NCBI GenBank assembly: GCA_029243245.1
Contig: JAQWSK010000004.1
Location: forward strand, 1-64,000
From: Flavobacteriaceae bacterium
GTDB lineage: Bacteria; Bacteroidota; Bacteroidia; Flavobacteriales; Flavobacteriaceae
Direction: 5' to 3'
DNA length: 64,000 bases
The translations under genes were made by a program, and so were the position numbers. Positions within the stretch are counted from its first letter, which is position 1. Each line of letters starts with the position of its first letter. The notes under the pieces are model-generated. The model saw only the letters and a program-made list of their open reading frames with translations, made no database searches and was not told the origin of the DNA. This document shows positions 20,461-29,753 of this stretch, in pieces.

Positions 20461-20880
20461 TTATTTTTGACTTTGAGTATTTATGCGATCAATAACTTTA
20501 AAAAAGTTTTTAATTTCTGTTTTTGATAAATCTTCAGAGATTGATTTATTAAACTCAAGAACAATTTTTTTTGATATTTCTCTTTTTTCTAAACCAAGAT
20601 TAGTTAGATATACTAGCCTTCCTCTACCATCTTTTGGGTTTGGTTTTCTTTCAATAAAATTTCTTTCCTCAAGAGTGTTGAGTAATCTAGACAGGCTTGT
20701 ATTTTCCATCCCCATCTTTGGTCCTAAAGAAGTTGAAGGAGTACCATCAGGTTCAATGTTTAATAAAGCAAAACCAGTAGCCATACTTGAATCAAATTTT
20801 CCTGCAACTTTGTTATACATATTACTTACACTTTGCCAAGTAGATCTAAGCGCATAATCAAAAGTTTTGAGTTTTTCCAT
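20461..20880 (-). CDS. MarR family transcriptional regulator
   Basis: The 139-residue product has the winged-helix pattern of MarR proteins: a recognition helix region around GMENTSLSRLLNTLEERNFIERK (about 55-80), then the wing NPKDGRGRLVYLT (about 81-94) with its conserved D-R, and flanking dimerisation helices. It probably represses its own operon and senses a fatty acid or acyl-CoA, judged from the acyl-CoA dehydrogenase gene downstream and the acyl-CoA ligase gene just upstream on the same strand. A 20-base near-perfect palindrome at 20907-20926, 26 bases before its start codon, is the likely operator. Confidence 0.88.
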   Translation of the reverse strand: MEKLKTFDYALRSTWQSVSNMYNKVAGKFDSSMATGFALLNIEPDGTPSTSLGPKMGMENTSLSRLLNTLEERNFIERKPNPKDGRGRLVYLTNLGLEKREISKKIVLEFNKSISEDLSKTEIKNFFKVIDRINTQSQK

Positions 20881-20906
20881 TTTATTAAATCTAAATATAA
20901 TAAAAA

Positions 20907-20926
20907 TTATTATGCGTGCATAATAA
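20907..20926. promoter_or_regulatory. Palindromic operator, probable MarR binding site
   Basis: TTATTATGCGTGCATAATAA has two perfectly matching 9-base arms around a GT centre. It lies 26 bases upstream of the marR-like gene and 21 bases upstream of a possible small gene on the other strand. Size, symmetry and position fit a MarR-family dimer site controlling its own promoter. That this MarR protein binds here is inferred from position. Confidence 0.7.
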
Positions 20927-20947
20927 AAAACATTAATTTTTTATTAT

Positions 20948-21118
20948 ATGCTATTTTTTAAATTAAAAAAAACAAACAAAATTAATTTATTGATACAATC
21001 AATTGCTATGGTTGTGGTTTCATTCACATTTTTCTTATGGTTAATAAAGAATGGATTTCTAGCTGAACAGTATAACAAAACTCTATTTACAAAGATGTCT
21101 TGGCTGCTATACTTTTAA
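20948..21118 (+). CDS. Possible small membrane protein, divergent from marR
   Basis: An ATG-started 56-codon frame fills almost all the space between marR and the acyl-CoA ligase gene. The product has a Lys-rich start (FKLKKTNK), one strong transmembrane segment (about residues 14-33, LLIQSIAMVVVSFTFFLWLI) and a short polar tail. It starts 21 bases after the palindromic operator, so it could be controlled with marR. I recognise no family, and a chance frame or a decayed gene remains possible. Confidence 0.4.
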   Translation: MLFFKLKKTNKINLLIQSIAMVVVSFTFFLWLIKNGFLAEQYNKTLFTKMSWLLYF

Positions 21119-21126
21119 TTCTTTAT

Positions 21127-22890
21127 CTAAGAATAAATTTTTTGTATTAAATGAAAATATTTTGATTTAATTGCCTTTCTTTTAAGTTTCATTGTAGGAG
21201 TTAGTAAACCACTTTCAACTGTCCAGGCTTCAGGAGTTAATTCAAACTTTTTGATTTTTTCCCATTGGCCAAATTTCTCATTGTGAAAGTCAATATCTTT
21301 CTGAATAGCATTTATCAAATCTATATTATTGCCAATCTCATCAGTTGATTTAACAATATTTTTTTCTTTCATCCAGTTATCTACAAAATCAAAGTTAGGC
21401 TGAATTATAGCTGCAGCCATTCTTTCCCCCTCACCAACAACCATTATCTGTTCAATAAACGAAGATTGCTTCATTTCACCTTCAATAACAGCTGGAGCAA
21501 TATATTTCCCGCCTGAGGTTTTAAACATTTCTTTTTTTCTATCGGTTATTTTTAAAAACCCATCAGAATCAATAATACCAATATCTCCAGTATGAAAAAA
21601 GTCTCCGGACATAACCTCTTTGGTTTTTTCATCTTCTTTATAATATCCAAGCATTACATTGGGGCCTTTACAAAGTATTTCACCATCTTCAGCGATTCTG
21701 ACTTCAACACCATCTATCAACTTACCCACTGTTCCTATTCTTAGTCCTCCATCTCTCATATCATTTAAAGAAATGCAAGGTGATGTTTCTGTTAATCCAT
21801 ATCCTTCAACAATATTCATTCCAGCAGCAGTAAACACTCTAGCTAAACGAGGTTGAAGAGGTGCGCTTCCTGAAGCTATAAGTTTTAGATTTCCTCCAAG
21901 TGCTTCTTTCCATTTTGAAAGAATAAGTTTATTTGCAATTGCAAGTTTTAAAGAATAGAGTTTTCCGTTTTTTCCATAAGGCTCATATTTAAGGGCAATA
22001 TCCACAGCCCAATAAAACAATTTTTGTTTTAAACCATCTAATTCATCTCCTTTAGAATATATTTTATCATAGACTTTTTCTAGAAGTCGGGGCACAGCTG
22101 TCATTATTTGTGGCTTAATTTCTTTAAGATTTTCACTTATGGTTTCTAATGATTCTGCAAAATAAACGTTAATACCATTATATAAATAACTATACAATAC
22201 AACTCTTTCGAAAACATGGCATATAGGCAAAAAACTTAGTGCAGCTTCTTTTCCAGTTTCAAAAGGAAATCTATTGGATGTAGAAAGTACGTTTGACACA
22301 ATATTATTATGACTCAGCATCACCCCCTTAGGAGTTCCCGTTGTACCTGAAGTATATATGATTGTAGCTAGATCTCCAGGCTTAACATCTGATTTTTGTT
22401 TTTCTATAAGATTTATTTTTAAATTTTCTTTTCCATAATTAATTAACTCTAACCAATTATCACAATTATTAATATTATCAAATGAATAAATATTTTTAAG
22501 ACTAATAACTTGATCTTTAATCGCAAAAATTTTTTCATATACCTCTAAGTCACTAACAAAACAATATTTACACTCAGAATGGTTTAAAATATATAAATAA
22601 TCTTTAGAAGAAATGGTAGGGTAGAGGGGAACATTTATTGCGCCAATTTGTGATAAACCCATATCAATAATTGACCACTCTGATCTATTTGTAGATGAAA
22701 TTATTGCGATTTTATCTCCAGGTTGAACACCCATATTAATTAGAGAAGAGCTTATATAGTTTGCTTTTATAGCATAATTATGTGTGGAAAGGGACTCCCA
22801 TTTTCCATTATATTTTGTATTTAAGACAATATCAGATGGATGATTTTTTTTTGCATATTCTAAAAAATCAAAAAGACGAGAAGGTATCAT
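21127..22890 (-). CDS. Long-chain fatty acid-CoA ligase (AMP-binding)
   Basis: The 587-residue enzyme would activate long-chain fatty acids to acyl-CoA with ATP. It shows the adenylate-forming core motifs in order: IIYTSGTTGTPKGVMLSH (about 175-192), GYGLTETSP (about 365), TGDIG with FLKITDRKKEMFKTSGGKYIAP (about 435-460), and a C-terminal Lys-rich end. The form resembles FadD15-type ligases, with the long-chain LxH insert and no signal peptide, so it acts in the cytoplasm or at the inner membrane. It has its own promoter (22904-22933). With the MarR regulator and acyl-CoA dehydrogenase it forms a fatty-acid-use block. Confidence 0.92.
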   Translation of the reverse strand: MIPSRLFDFLEYAKKNHPSDIVLNTKYNGKWESLSTHNYAIKANYISSSLINMGVQPGDKIAIISSTNRSEWSIIDMGLSQIGAINVPLYPTISSKDYLYILNHSECKYCFVSDLEVYEKIFAIKDQVISLKNIYSFDNINNCDNWLELINYGKENLKINLIEKQKSDVKPGDLATIIYTSGTTGTPKGVMLSHNNIVSNVLSTSNRFPFETGKEAALSFLPICHVFERVVLYSYLYNGINVYFAESLETISENLKEIKPQIMTAVPRLLEKVYDKIYSKGDELDGLKQKLFYWAVDIALKYEPYGKNGKLYSLKLAIANKLILSKWKEALGGNLKLIASGSAPLQPRLARVFTAAGMNIVEGYGLTETSPCISLNDMRDGGLRIGTVGKLIDGVEVRIAEDGEILCKGPNVMLGYYKEDEKTKEVMSGDFFHTGDIGIIDSDGFLKITDRKKEMFKTSGGKYIAPAVIEGEMKQSSFIEQIMVVGEGERMAAAIIQPNFDFVDNWMKEKNIVKSTDEIGNNIDLINAIQKDIDFHNEKFGQWEKIKKFELTPEAWTVESGLLTPTMKLKRKAIKSKYFHLIQKIYS

Positions 22891-22903
22891 ATGTTTGGGT
22901 TTT

Positions 22904-22933
22904 CAAATGTAAAGTACAAATTAATTATTCCAA
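22904..22933 (-). promoter_or_regulatory. Bacteroidota-type promoter of the acyl-CoA ligase gene
   Basis: On the minus strand the sequence reads TTG, 19 bases, TACATTTG, matching the TTG-N17-23-TAnnTTTG promoter known for Bacteroidota. The -7 box ends 13 bases before the start codon at 22890, giving a very short leader. Confidence 0.6.
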
Positions 22934-22958
22934 ATGATAAAAAAAATTAAATTTGATT

Positions 22959-25900
22959 TTACTCATTTTCAAAGAACCAGTTCCTTGCGTTTTCAAAAGC
23001 TTTAATCCAAGGAGAAATTTGATCTTCTTTTCGATCTTCTGGGTAGTATGCCCAATTCCATGGGAATGTTGAACGTTCAAGGTGAGGCATCATTACTAAG
23101 TGCCTTCCATCATTACTTGACAGCATAGCTGCATTATGATCCGATCCGTTAGGATTTGCAGGATAGCTGTTATAATGATAAGTTGCAGGTATTTGATATT
23201 TATTTTTTGATCCTGGTAAATGAAATTTTCCTTCTCCATGAGCAGCCCAAATACCTAGCCTACTTCCTTCAAGCCCTTTAAGCATTATAGAGGATGATTC
23301 TAGGATATCAACTGCAGTAAAAATACATTCAAATTTCCTTGAATCATTATGAAGCATTTTAGGCTTATTTTCTAATTCAGGTGTTAAAAGACCTAATTCT
23401 ATAAATAATTGACATCCATTACAAACCCCTAGAGACAAAGTGTCTTTTCGTTTAAAGAACATATCTAAACTTTTTTTAGCTTTTTCATTGTGAATAAAAG
23501 ACCCTGCCCAACCTTTTGCTGAACCAAGAACATCGGAGTTTGAAAATCCACCAACAGCAACTATAAAATTAAACTCCGAAAGATCACAATCACCATTTAT
23601 TAAGTCGGTCATATGAATGTCTGTTACTTCAAAACCAGCTATTTGCATTGCATAAGCCATCTCTCTTTCAGAATTACTTCCTTTTTCTCTAATTACTGCG
23701 GCTTTAAGTTTTTTCTTTGTTGAAAATGATGGAAATTTCCCTGAAAAAGAATTTGGAAAATTATAGCTTAAAACATGATTTTTATAGTTTTTGAATCTAT
23801 CCAAAGCAAGATTATTGGAAGTTTGATAACTATCGAAATCTGCAGATGTCTTGAACCAAATATCTCTAAAGTGACTTATCTCAAAACCGATTACCTCCTG
23901 ATCATGTTCAATAGTTATTTCTTTGGATTGATTGATTTCCCCTATTTTTAAACAGTTAATCCTCCTATCCTTAAAATAATCTATTAATGATGATTTAGAT
24001 TGAACAATGATTCCTGCATTTTCAAAAAACAAACTTTTATTAATATTTTCTTTTGTATTTAATTTAATTGCCGCACCAATTCCTGGGGTTGAAAAAAACA
24101 TTTCTAATAAAGTTGTAATAAATCCTCCAGAGCTTATATCATGACCTGATGAAATTTCCCCATCTTTTATTAATTCCTGAACTGAGTTAAATGCTCTTTT
24201 AAAATAGTCAGAGTCTTTAACAACTGATGCTTTTTTTCCTATTTTATTTTGAATTTGAGCATATGCGGTCCCACCTAAATAGTTTTGATCACAAGAAAAG
24301 TCAATATAGAATAAAGAACCCCCATTAATTTTAATATTGGGGGTTATAATATTTTTAATGTCAGAACAATGCCCTGTAGCTGAAATTATTACCGTGCCTG
24401 GCGAAGTAACATCTCCTTCAGGGTATTTTTGTTTCATTGATAATGAATCTTTACCTGTAGGAATGTTAATACCTAATTCTTGAGCAAACTTAGAGCATGC
24501 TTTAACAGCAGTATATAATCTTACATCTTCACCTGGGTTGTTGCAAGGCCACATCCAATTAGCAGAAAGTGAAACTGAACTTAAGTTTTTTTCTAATGGA
24601 GCGAAAACTATATTGGTTAATGCCTTAGCGATAGAGTTTATACTTCCTTTTGATGGATCAATTAGACCAACAATAGAAGAGTGACCAATACTTGTTGCAA
24701 CACCATTTTTACCTTTATAATCTAAAGAAACAACCCCACAATTACTTAAGGGTAATTGAATTGCACCAACAGTTTGTTGTTGAGCTACTCTTCCAGTGAC
24801 ACACCTGTCTACTTTATTAGTTAACCAATCTTTACACGCAACCCCTTCTAGCATTAACACTTTGGATAAAATTGCTTTCGGATCACCATTTAAATCAACT
24901 TCTCTATAATCATACTTTAAAGTTTTATCTTGAATTTGAGTTTTTGGGGGGGTTCCAAAAAGAGATTTTAATTCTAGATCAATAGGTTTTTGATTAGTTA
25001 TTTGATTTAAAAATGTAAAATGCTCATCACCTGTAACTTCTCCTACAATATACATTGGAGCTCTTTCACGTTTACAAACTTCCTTAAGGGATTGTATGTC
25101 TTTTTGAGCAATTATTAGTCCCATTCTTTCCTGGGACTCATTGCCAATTATTTCTTTGTCAGACAGGGTAGGGTCTCCAAGAGGTAGTTTGTTAATAATA
25201 ATTTCTCCTCCAGTTTCTTCAACAAGCTCTGATAAACAGTTTAAATGACCTCCAGCACCATGATCATGTATTGAGATAATTGGATTTTCCATTTGCTCAC
25301 AAAGGCTTCGAATTGCATTAGCGACTCTTTTTTGCATTTCAGGGTTTGAACGCTGAATTGCATTGAGTTCGATTCCAGTTTCAAAGGCTCCCGTGTTTGC
25401 CGATGATACTGCCGCACCCCCCATACCTATTCTATAATTGTCACCACCCAAAATTATAATAGCATCTCCTTTTTTTGGTGTGTTTTTTTTAGAATGATCA
25501 CTATTGGCAAACCCAATTCCACCAGCTTGCATTATAACTTTATCATATCCAATTTTGTTATCATTTTCGTGATGTTCAAATGTGAATAATGAACCTGAAA
25601 TTAGTGGTTGCCCAAATTTATTTCCAAAATCTGAAGCGCCGTTAGAAGCTTTTATTAATATATCTAGAGGTGTTTGATATCTCCAATTTCTTTCAGAAAA
25701 TTTCTTTTCCCAAACTCTGTCATCAGTAACTCTAGAATAAGGTGTCATATAAACTGCGGTCCCTGCTAATGGAATTGATCCTTGCCCACCAGCTAAACGA
25801 TCCCTTATTTCACCCCCAGATCCAGTTGCCGCTCCATTAAATGGTTCAACAGTAGTTGGAAAATTATGAGTTTCAGCTTTTAATGAAATCACACTATTTA

Positions 25901-26609
25901 TTTCTGTTTTTTTAAAAACACTAGGTTTATTTCCCTTTAATGGAGCAAATTGTTCAATTTGAGGCCCTTGAATAAAAGCGACGTTATCTTTGTATGCAGA
26001 AATAATTCCATTGGGATTTTTTTTAGAAGTCTTTTTAATCAAATCAAACAATGAATCCTTTTTTAATAAGCCATCAATTATAAATTCACCATTGAAAATT
26101 TTATGTCTGCAGTGTTCAGAATTCACTTGAGAAAAACCAAAAACCTCTGAATCTGTTAATTCTCTATTTAATTCTAAAGCCAGCTGTTCTAAATACTCAA
26201 TTTCGCTTTTATTTAATGCAAGCCCTTCTTTTTGATTAAAGTCGTTAATGTTTTTAATTTTTAGAATGGGTTCCGGCTTATTTTTTAACTGAAATAAATC
26301 TTGATCAAGTTTTGTAAACTTTTCTTGTAACATAGGATCAAAATCGATGGCATTATTTTCCAAAAAATATTTCTCAATTCTTAACACATTATCAATCCCC
26401 ATATTTTGAAGTATCTCTACTGCATTTGTGCTCCAGGGAGTTACCATAGCAGCTCTTGGTCCAACGTAAATACCAGAAAGGTACTTTTCTTCTACACATT
26501 GGCTATTGTTAAACAACCAACTTAATTTATTTATTGTTTGTGTACTTAAACTTGAAGTAGTTTTTACGGCAAAAACAGTTTGACTTTGCTCACTAAAAAA
26601 TTGAATCAT
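22959..26609 (-). CDS. purL: Phosphoribosylformylglycinamidine synthase, single-chain PurL
   Basis: The 1,216-residue enzyme converts FGAR to FGAM with glutamine and ATP in purine synthesis. It is the large single-chain form: an N-terminal domain, two AIRS-like ATP domains (with FNGAATGSGGEIRDR near 255 and a later GGTAYAQ copy) and a C-terminal class I glutaminase domain. The glutaminase shows the nucleophile in LGVCNGCQ and His in HGEGKF near the end. Length is close to the usual 1,220-1,300. The next gene upstream on the strand is an rRNA methyltransferase 77 bases away, so co-transcription is possible but not shown. Confidence 0.97.
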   Translation of the reverse strand: MIQFFSEQSQTVFAVKTTSSLSTQTINKLSWLFNNSQCVEEKYLSGIYVGPRAAMVTPWSTNAVEILQNMGIDNVLRIEKYFLENNAIDFDPMLQEKFTKLDQDLFQLKNKPEPILKIKNINDFNQKEGLALNKSEIEYLEQLALELNRELTDSEVFGFSQVNSEHCRHKIFNGEFIIDGLLKKDSLFDLIKKTSKKNPNGIISAYKDNVAFIQGPQIEQFAPLKGNKPSVFKKTEINSVISLKAETHNFPTTVEPFNGAATGSGGEIRDRLAGGQGSIPLAGTAVYMTPYSRVTDDRVWEKKFSERNWRYQTPLDILIKASNGASDFGNKFGQPLISGSLFTFEHHENDNKIGYDKVIMQAGGIGFANSDHSKKNTPKKGDAIIILGGDNYRIGMGGAAVSSANTGAFETGIELNAIQRSNPEMQKRVANAIRSLCEQMENPIISIHDHGAGGHLNCLSELVEETGGEIIINKLPLGDPTLSDKEIIGNESQERMGLIIAQKDIQSLKEVCKRERAPMYIVGEVTGDEHFTFLNQITNQKPIDLELKSLFGTPPKTQIQDKTLKYDYREVDLNGDPKAILSKVLMLEGVACKDWLTNKVDRCVTGRVAQQQTVGAIQLPLSNCGVVSLDYKGKNGVATSIGHSSIVGLIDPSKGSINSIAKALTNIVFAPLEKNLSSVSLSANWMWPCNNPGEDVRLYTAVKACSKFAQELGINIPTGKDSLSMKQKYPEGDVTSPGTVIISATGHCSDIKNIITPNIKINGGSLFYIDFSCDQNYLGGTAYAQIQNKIGKKASVVKDSDYFKRAFNSVQELIKDGEISSGHDISSGGFITTLLEMFFSTPGIGAAIKLNTKENINKSLFFENAGIIVQSKSSLIDYFKDRRINCLKIGEINQSKEITIEHDQEVIGFEISHFRDIWFKTSADFDSYQTSNNLALDRFKNYKNHVLSYNFPNSFSGKFPSFSTKKKLKAAVIREKGSNSEREMAYAMQIAGFEVTDIHMTDLINGDCDLSEFNFIVAVGGFSNSDVLGSAKGWAGSFIHNEKAKKSLDMFFKRKDTLSLGVCNGCQLFIELGLLTPELENKPKMLHNDSRKFECIFTAVDILESSSIMLKGLEGSRLGIWAAHGEGKFHLPGSKNKYQIPATYHYNSYPANPNGSDHNAAMLSSNDGRHLVMMPHLERSTFPWNWAYYPEDRKEDQISPWIKAFENARNWFFENE

Positions 26610-26686
26610 ATTAAGAATATATAGTATTGTAAAAATACTTTTTAATATGCTAATGTTATTAAATACTAGAAATTATAATTCACCAT

Positions 26687-27904
26687 TTATTCACAGTTTC
26701 TTTTGAGTTGTGCAACATAAAACCCATCAAATCCTGTTACATGTGATAAATAAGTTTTTTCTTTTTTTATGAAGAACTTCTCTCCAGACTTAGTATTTAA
26801 AAACTTTTTTATTTGATCATTATTTTCCTGATTAAATATTGAGCATGTGGCATAAATAAGCTCACCTCCATCTTTAACATATTTAGACCAATTATTTAAT
26901 AAGTTTCTCTGAGTAGTAATCAATTTATTTATCTTTTCAGGATTCATTTTCCATTTAGCATCAGGATTTCTTTTAAGCACACCTAATCCACTGCATGGGG
27001 CATCTATTAAAACTCGATCTACATCACCTATAAGGTTTGAAATTGATTTAACTTTCGATGTTTTAATTGTTTTAATTATACTTACACCATTTCTTTTAGC
27101 TCTTTTGTTTAGTTCTTTCAGTTTACTATCATGAGGGTCTAACGCAATAATTTTACCGGTATTTTTCAAAATACTAGCCATATGCATACTTTTTCCTCCT
27201 GCTCCTGCACAAGCATCAATGATTGTCATCCCAGGTTTTAAATTACATGATAATCCTACTTTTTGAGAATTTGCATCTTGTATTTCAAAGAAGCCTAGCT
27301 TATAATACTTTAGATGTGTAACTTTTTTATGTTCTTTAATTATTAATGCATCAGGATATTCTTTTTTTATGGAAGAATCTATGTCTTCACTTTTAAGTAG
27401 TTTTTTTAGTTCTTTAATCTTTGATTTTAGTGTGTTACACCTTAAAACTAATGGCGCTTTAATATTAAAAGCATTAACTTCTTTATCCCATATATCTTCA
27501 CCAAAATCTCGAAGGCCAATTGAATCTAACCAATCTGGGATAGATTCATTAATTTTTCTATTGTTTATAATTTCACTTTCTCTTTTTAGAACTTTTTCTG
27601 AATCAATATGAGAAAATTCTATAAGATCTGGAACGAATCTACCTTTAAGTACTATTGCTGTACCTAAAATATTCCATAAGTCTTTTTTAGTGGATATTTC
27701 TTTGATATTTGAGCAGTAACCATATTTTCTAATCCACCTTACAGATTCAAAAATAGTTGAAGAAACAATTTTTCTGTCACGTGCCCCCCATTTTTTGTTT
27801 TCATCAATTATTTTTTCTACAACCTTAATCGCAGGTTTATTTAGTAAAAAAATTTCTTCTAAACCATTGATTATTCCAATTAATAAATTATAATGCCATT
27901 TCAT
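26687..27904 (-). CDS. RsmB/Nop2-family RNA m5C methyltransferase
   Basis: The 405-residue product has an N-terminal NusB-like helical region and a C-terminal Rossmann methyltransferase. Motifs include DACAGAGGKSMHMA for S-adenosylmethionine (about 225-240), IDAPCSGLGVLKRNPDAKW with the PC cysteine (about 300) and YATCSIFNQEN with the catalytic TC cysteine (about 355). Both cysteines required by the m5C chemistry are present. The best fit is the 16S rRNA cytosine-967 enzyme RsmB, but another rRNA or tRNA target in the same superfamily cannot be excluded. The ABC exporter gene stops 27 bases upstream, so the gene may be read with it. Confidence 0.85.
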   Translation of the reverse strand: MKWHYNLLIGIINGLEEIFLLNKPAIKVVEKIIDENKKWGARDRKIVSSTIFESVRWIRKYGYCSNIKEISTKKDLWNILGTAIVLKGRFVPDLIEFSHIDSEKVLKRESEIINNRKINESIPDWLDSIGLRDFGEDIWDKEVNAFNIKAPLVLRCNTLKSKIKELKKLLKSEDIDSSIKKEYPDALIIKEHKKVTHLKYYKLGFFEIQDANSQKVGLSCNLKPGMTIIDACAGAGGKSMHMASILKNTGKIIALDPHDSKLKELNKRAKRNGVSIIKTIKTSKVKSISNLIGDVDRVLIDAPCSGLGVLKRNPDAKWKMNPEKINKLITTQRNLLNNWSKYVKDGGELIYATCSIFNQENNDQIKKFLNTKSGEKFFIKKEKTYLSHVTGFDGFYVAQLKRNCE

Positions 27905-27931
27905 TGAGGCATGTTATTAAATTAATAATAT

Positions 27932-29752
27932 TTAAACTTGTTGTAGTTGAATCAAATTGAAATAAGCTTGCTTTTTTAAAATAAGTTCATCATGCGAGCC
28001 CTTTTCAACAATTTTTCCGTTTTGCATAACAACAATCATATCGGCTTTTTGAATAGTAGAAAGACGATGAGCAATCACTATAGCTGTTCTTCCTTTCATT
28101 ATATTTTCAAGCGCTTCTTGAACAAATTTTTCTGATTCAGTATCTAAGGATGAGGTTGCCTCATCTAGAATTAAAATTTGAGGATTTTTAAGTATTGCTC
28201 TTGCTATAGATATTCTTTGTTTTTGACCTCCAGATAATTTGTTTCCGCTCTCACCAATATTACTCTCATATCCATTTTCCAAACGTATTATAAAATCATG
28301 AGCATTAGCCGCTTTAGATGCTTCTATAATTTCTAAATCCGTAGCGTTTTCTTTTCCAATAAGCAGATTATTTTTAATACTATCATTGAAAAGAATTGAA
28401 TCTTGAGTCACAATTCCGATCATTTCATTAAGAGACTTCTTTTTAATTTTTGTTAGCTCAACACTATCGATACAAATTGATCCTATTTGAACATCATAAA
28501 AGCGAGCCAGAAGATTTGCTATTGTAGTTTTTCCACTTCCTGATTGTCCTACTAATGCAATTGTTTCTCCTTTATTAATCTTCAAACTAAAACCTGGAAT
28601 TATAATTTGATTTTCATAAGAAAACCCTACATTTTTAAATTCTATTTCCGATTTTAAACTTAATTTTTCAACAGCATCGCTTTTATCCTTTAATGTATTC
28701 TCAGCTTCAAGTATTTCAATAATTCTGGCAGCAGCAGCATCACCTTTTCTAATACTAAAAATAGACTTACTTATTGCTTTCGCTGGAGTTAAAATATTAT
28801 ATGCTAACCCTATAAATACGAGAAAAGTACTTCCTTTTATACTTTGATCAATTAGAACCATCTGTCCACCATACCATAATAAAATTCCAATAACTGAAAT
28901 TCCAAAGAATTCACTACTTGGGGCAGCTAAATTAGTTCTATGAAGTAAACGATTAGAGTACTTGAAAAATCTTTTTGTAGAAGTTTGGAATTTATTAATA
29001 AATGTATTTCCAGCTCCAAAAGTTTTAATAATTTTTTGACCATTTATTGTTTCGTCAATTATGGATAAAAAATATCCCTGTTCTTTTTGGACTAAATCAG
29101 AATCTTTTCTAAGTTTTTTTCCAATTAATGAAATAAAAAATCCTGAAATTGGAATAAAAATTATTACAAAAAAAGACAGCTTTGAGCTTATAGTGAACAT
29201 TGCTATTAAAGTAAAAATAATAGTTAACGGTTCTCTTATTAAAAGTTCAAGAATAGATAAAAAAGACATTTGCACTTCTAAAACATCTGATGATATCCTC
29301 GACATGAGGTCTCCTTTTCTTTTTTCAGTAAAAAATGCAACAGGTAAATTAATTACTTTGTCATAAAGTGCATTTCGGAGATCTTTTAAAACCCCATTTC
29401 TTAGGTAGGTTATGAAAAATAAAGCCAAATAATTAAATAAGTTTTTAAGAAGAAAAAGTATTATTACTAAACTAATAACGTATATCAATGTAGTAGCTAT
29501 ACCTTCATTAAGTTGATTGGTTACTTGGTAACTTAACCATTCCTCTAGATAGCTTTTGAGCGAAACTATTTCAGAGTACTCAGGCTTAATTATTGTTTTT
29601 TTAGTGTTTTGAAAGAGAATCTCTAATAAAGGTATAAATGCGATCATTGATAGTGCACTGAAAAAAGCATATAAAATATTAAAAACAACATTTAGTAGAG
29701 CATACGCTTTATATGGTATCGCATATTTTAATATTTTTCTAAAATACTCCAT
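27932..29752 (-). CDS. MsbA-like ABC transporter, fused permease and ATPase
   Basis: The 606-residue half-transporter has an N-terminal six-helix permease (about 1-330) and a C-terminal ATPase with Walker A GQSGSGKTT (about 400), signature LSGGQKQRISIARA (about 505), Walker B ILILDEATSSLD and the H-loop IVIAHRLST. It would work as a homodimer in the inner membrane exporting a lipid or similar compound; MsbA-like lipid flipping is a family inference. It starts one base after the phosphosugar mutase gene stops, so it belongs to the glycosyltransferase/mutase operon, which suggests envelope lipid or glycolipid work. Confidence 0.9.
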   Translation of the reverse strand: MEYFRKILKYAIPYKAYALLNVVFNILYAFFSALSMIAFIPLLEILFQNTKKTIIKPEYSEIVSLKSYLEEWLSYQVTNQLNEGIATTLIYVISLVIILFLLKNLFNYLALFFITYLRNGVLKDLRNALYDKVINLPVAFFTEKRKGDLMSRISSDVLEVQMSFLSILELLIREPLTIIFTLIAMFTISSKLSFFVIIFIPISGFFISLIGKKLRKDSDLVQKEQGYFLSIIDETINGQKIIKTFGAGNTFINKFQTSTKRFFKYSNRLLHRTNLAAPSSEFFGISVIGILLWYGGQMVLIDQSIKGSTFLVFIGLAYNILTPAKAISKSIFSIRKGDAAAARIIEILEAENTLKDKSDAVEKLSLKSEIEFKNVGFSYENQIIIPGFSLKINKGETIALVGQSGSGKTTIANLLARFYDVQIGSICIDSVELTKIKKKSLNEMIGIVTQDSILFNDSIKNNLLIGKENATDLEIIEASKAANAHDFIIRLENGYESNIGESGNKLSGGQKQRISIARAILKNPQILILDEATSSLDTESEKFVQEALENIMKGRTAIVIAHRLSTIQKADMIVVMQNGKIVEKGSHDELILKKQAYFNLIQLQQV

Positions 29753-29753
29753 T

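Noticed and set aside
20483-20857. Plus-strand frame of 124 codons opposite marR
   Set aside because: The minus strand encodes a convincing winged-helix regulator; the opposite frame has no recognisable domain.
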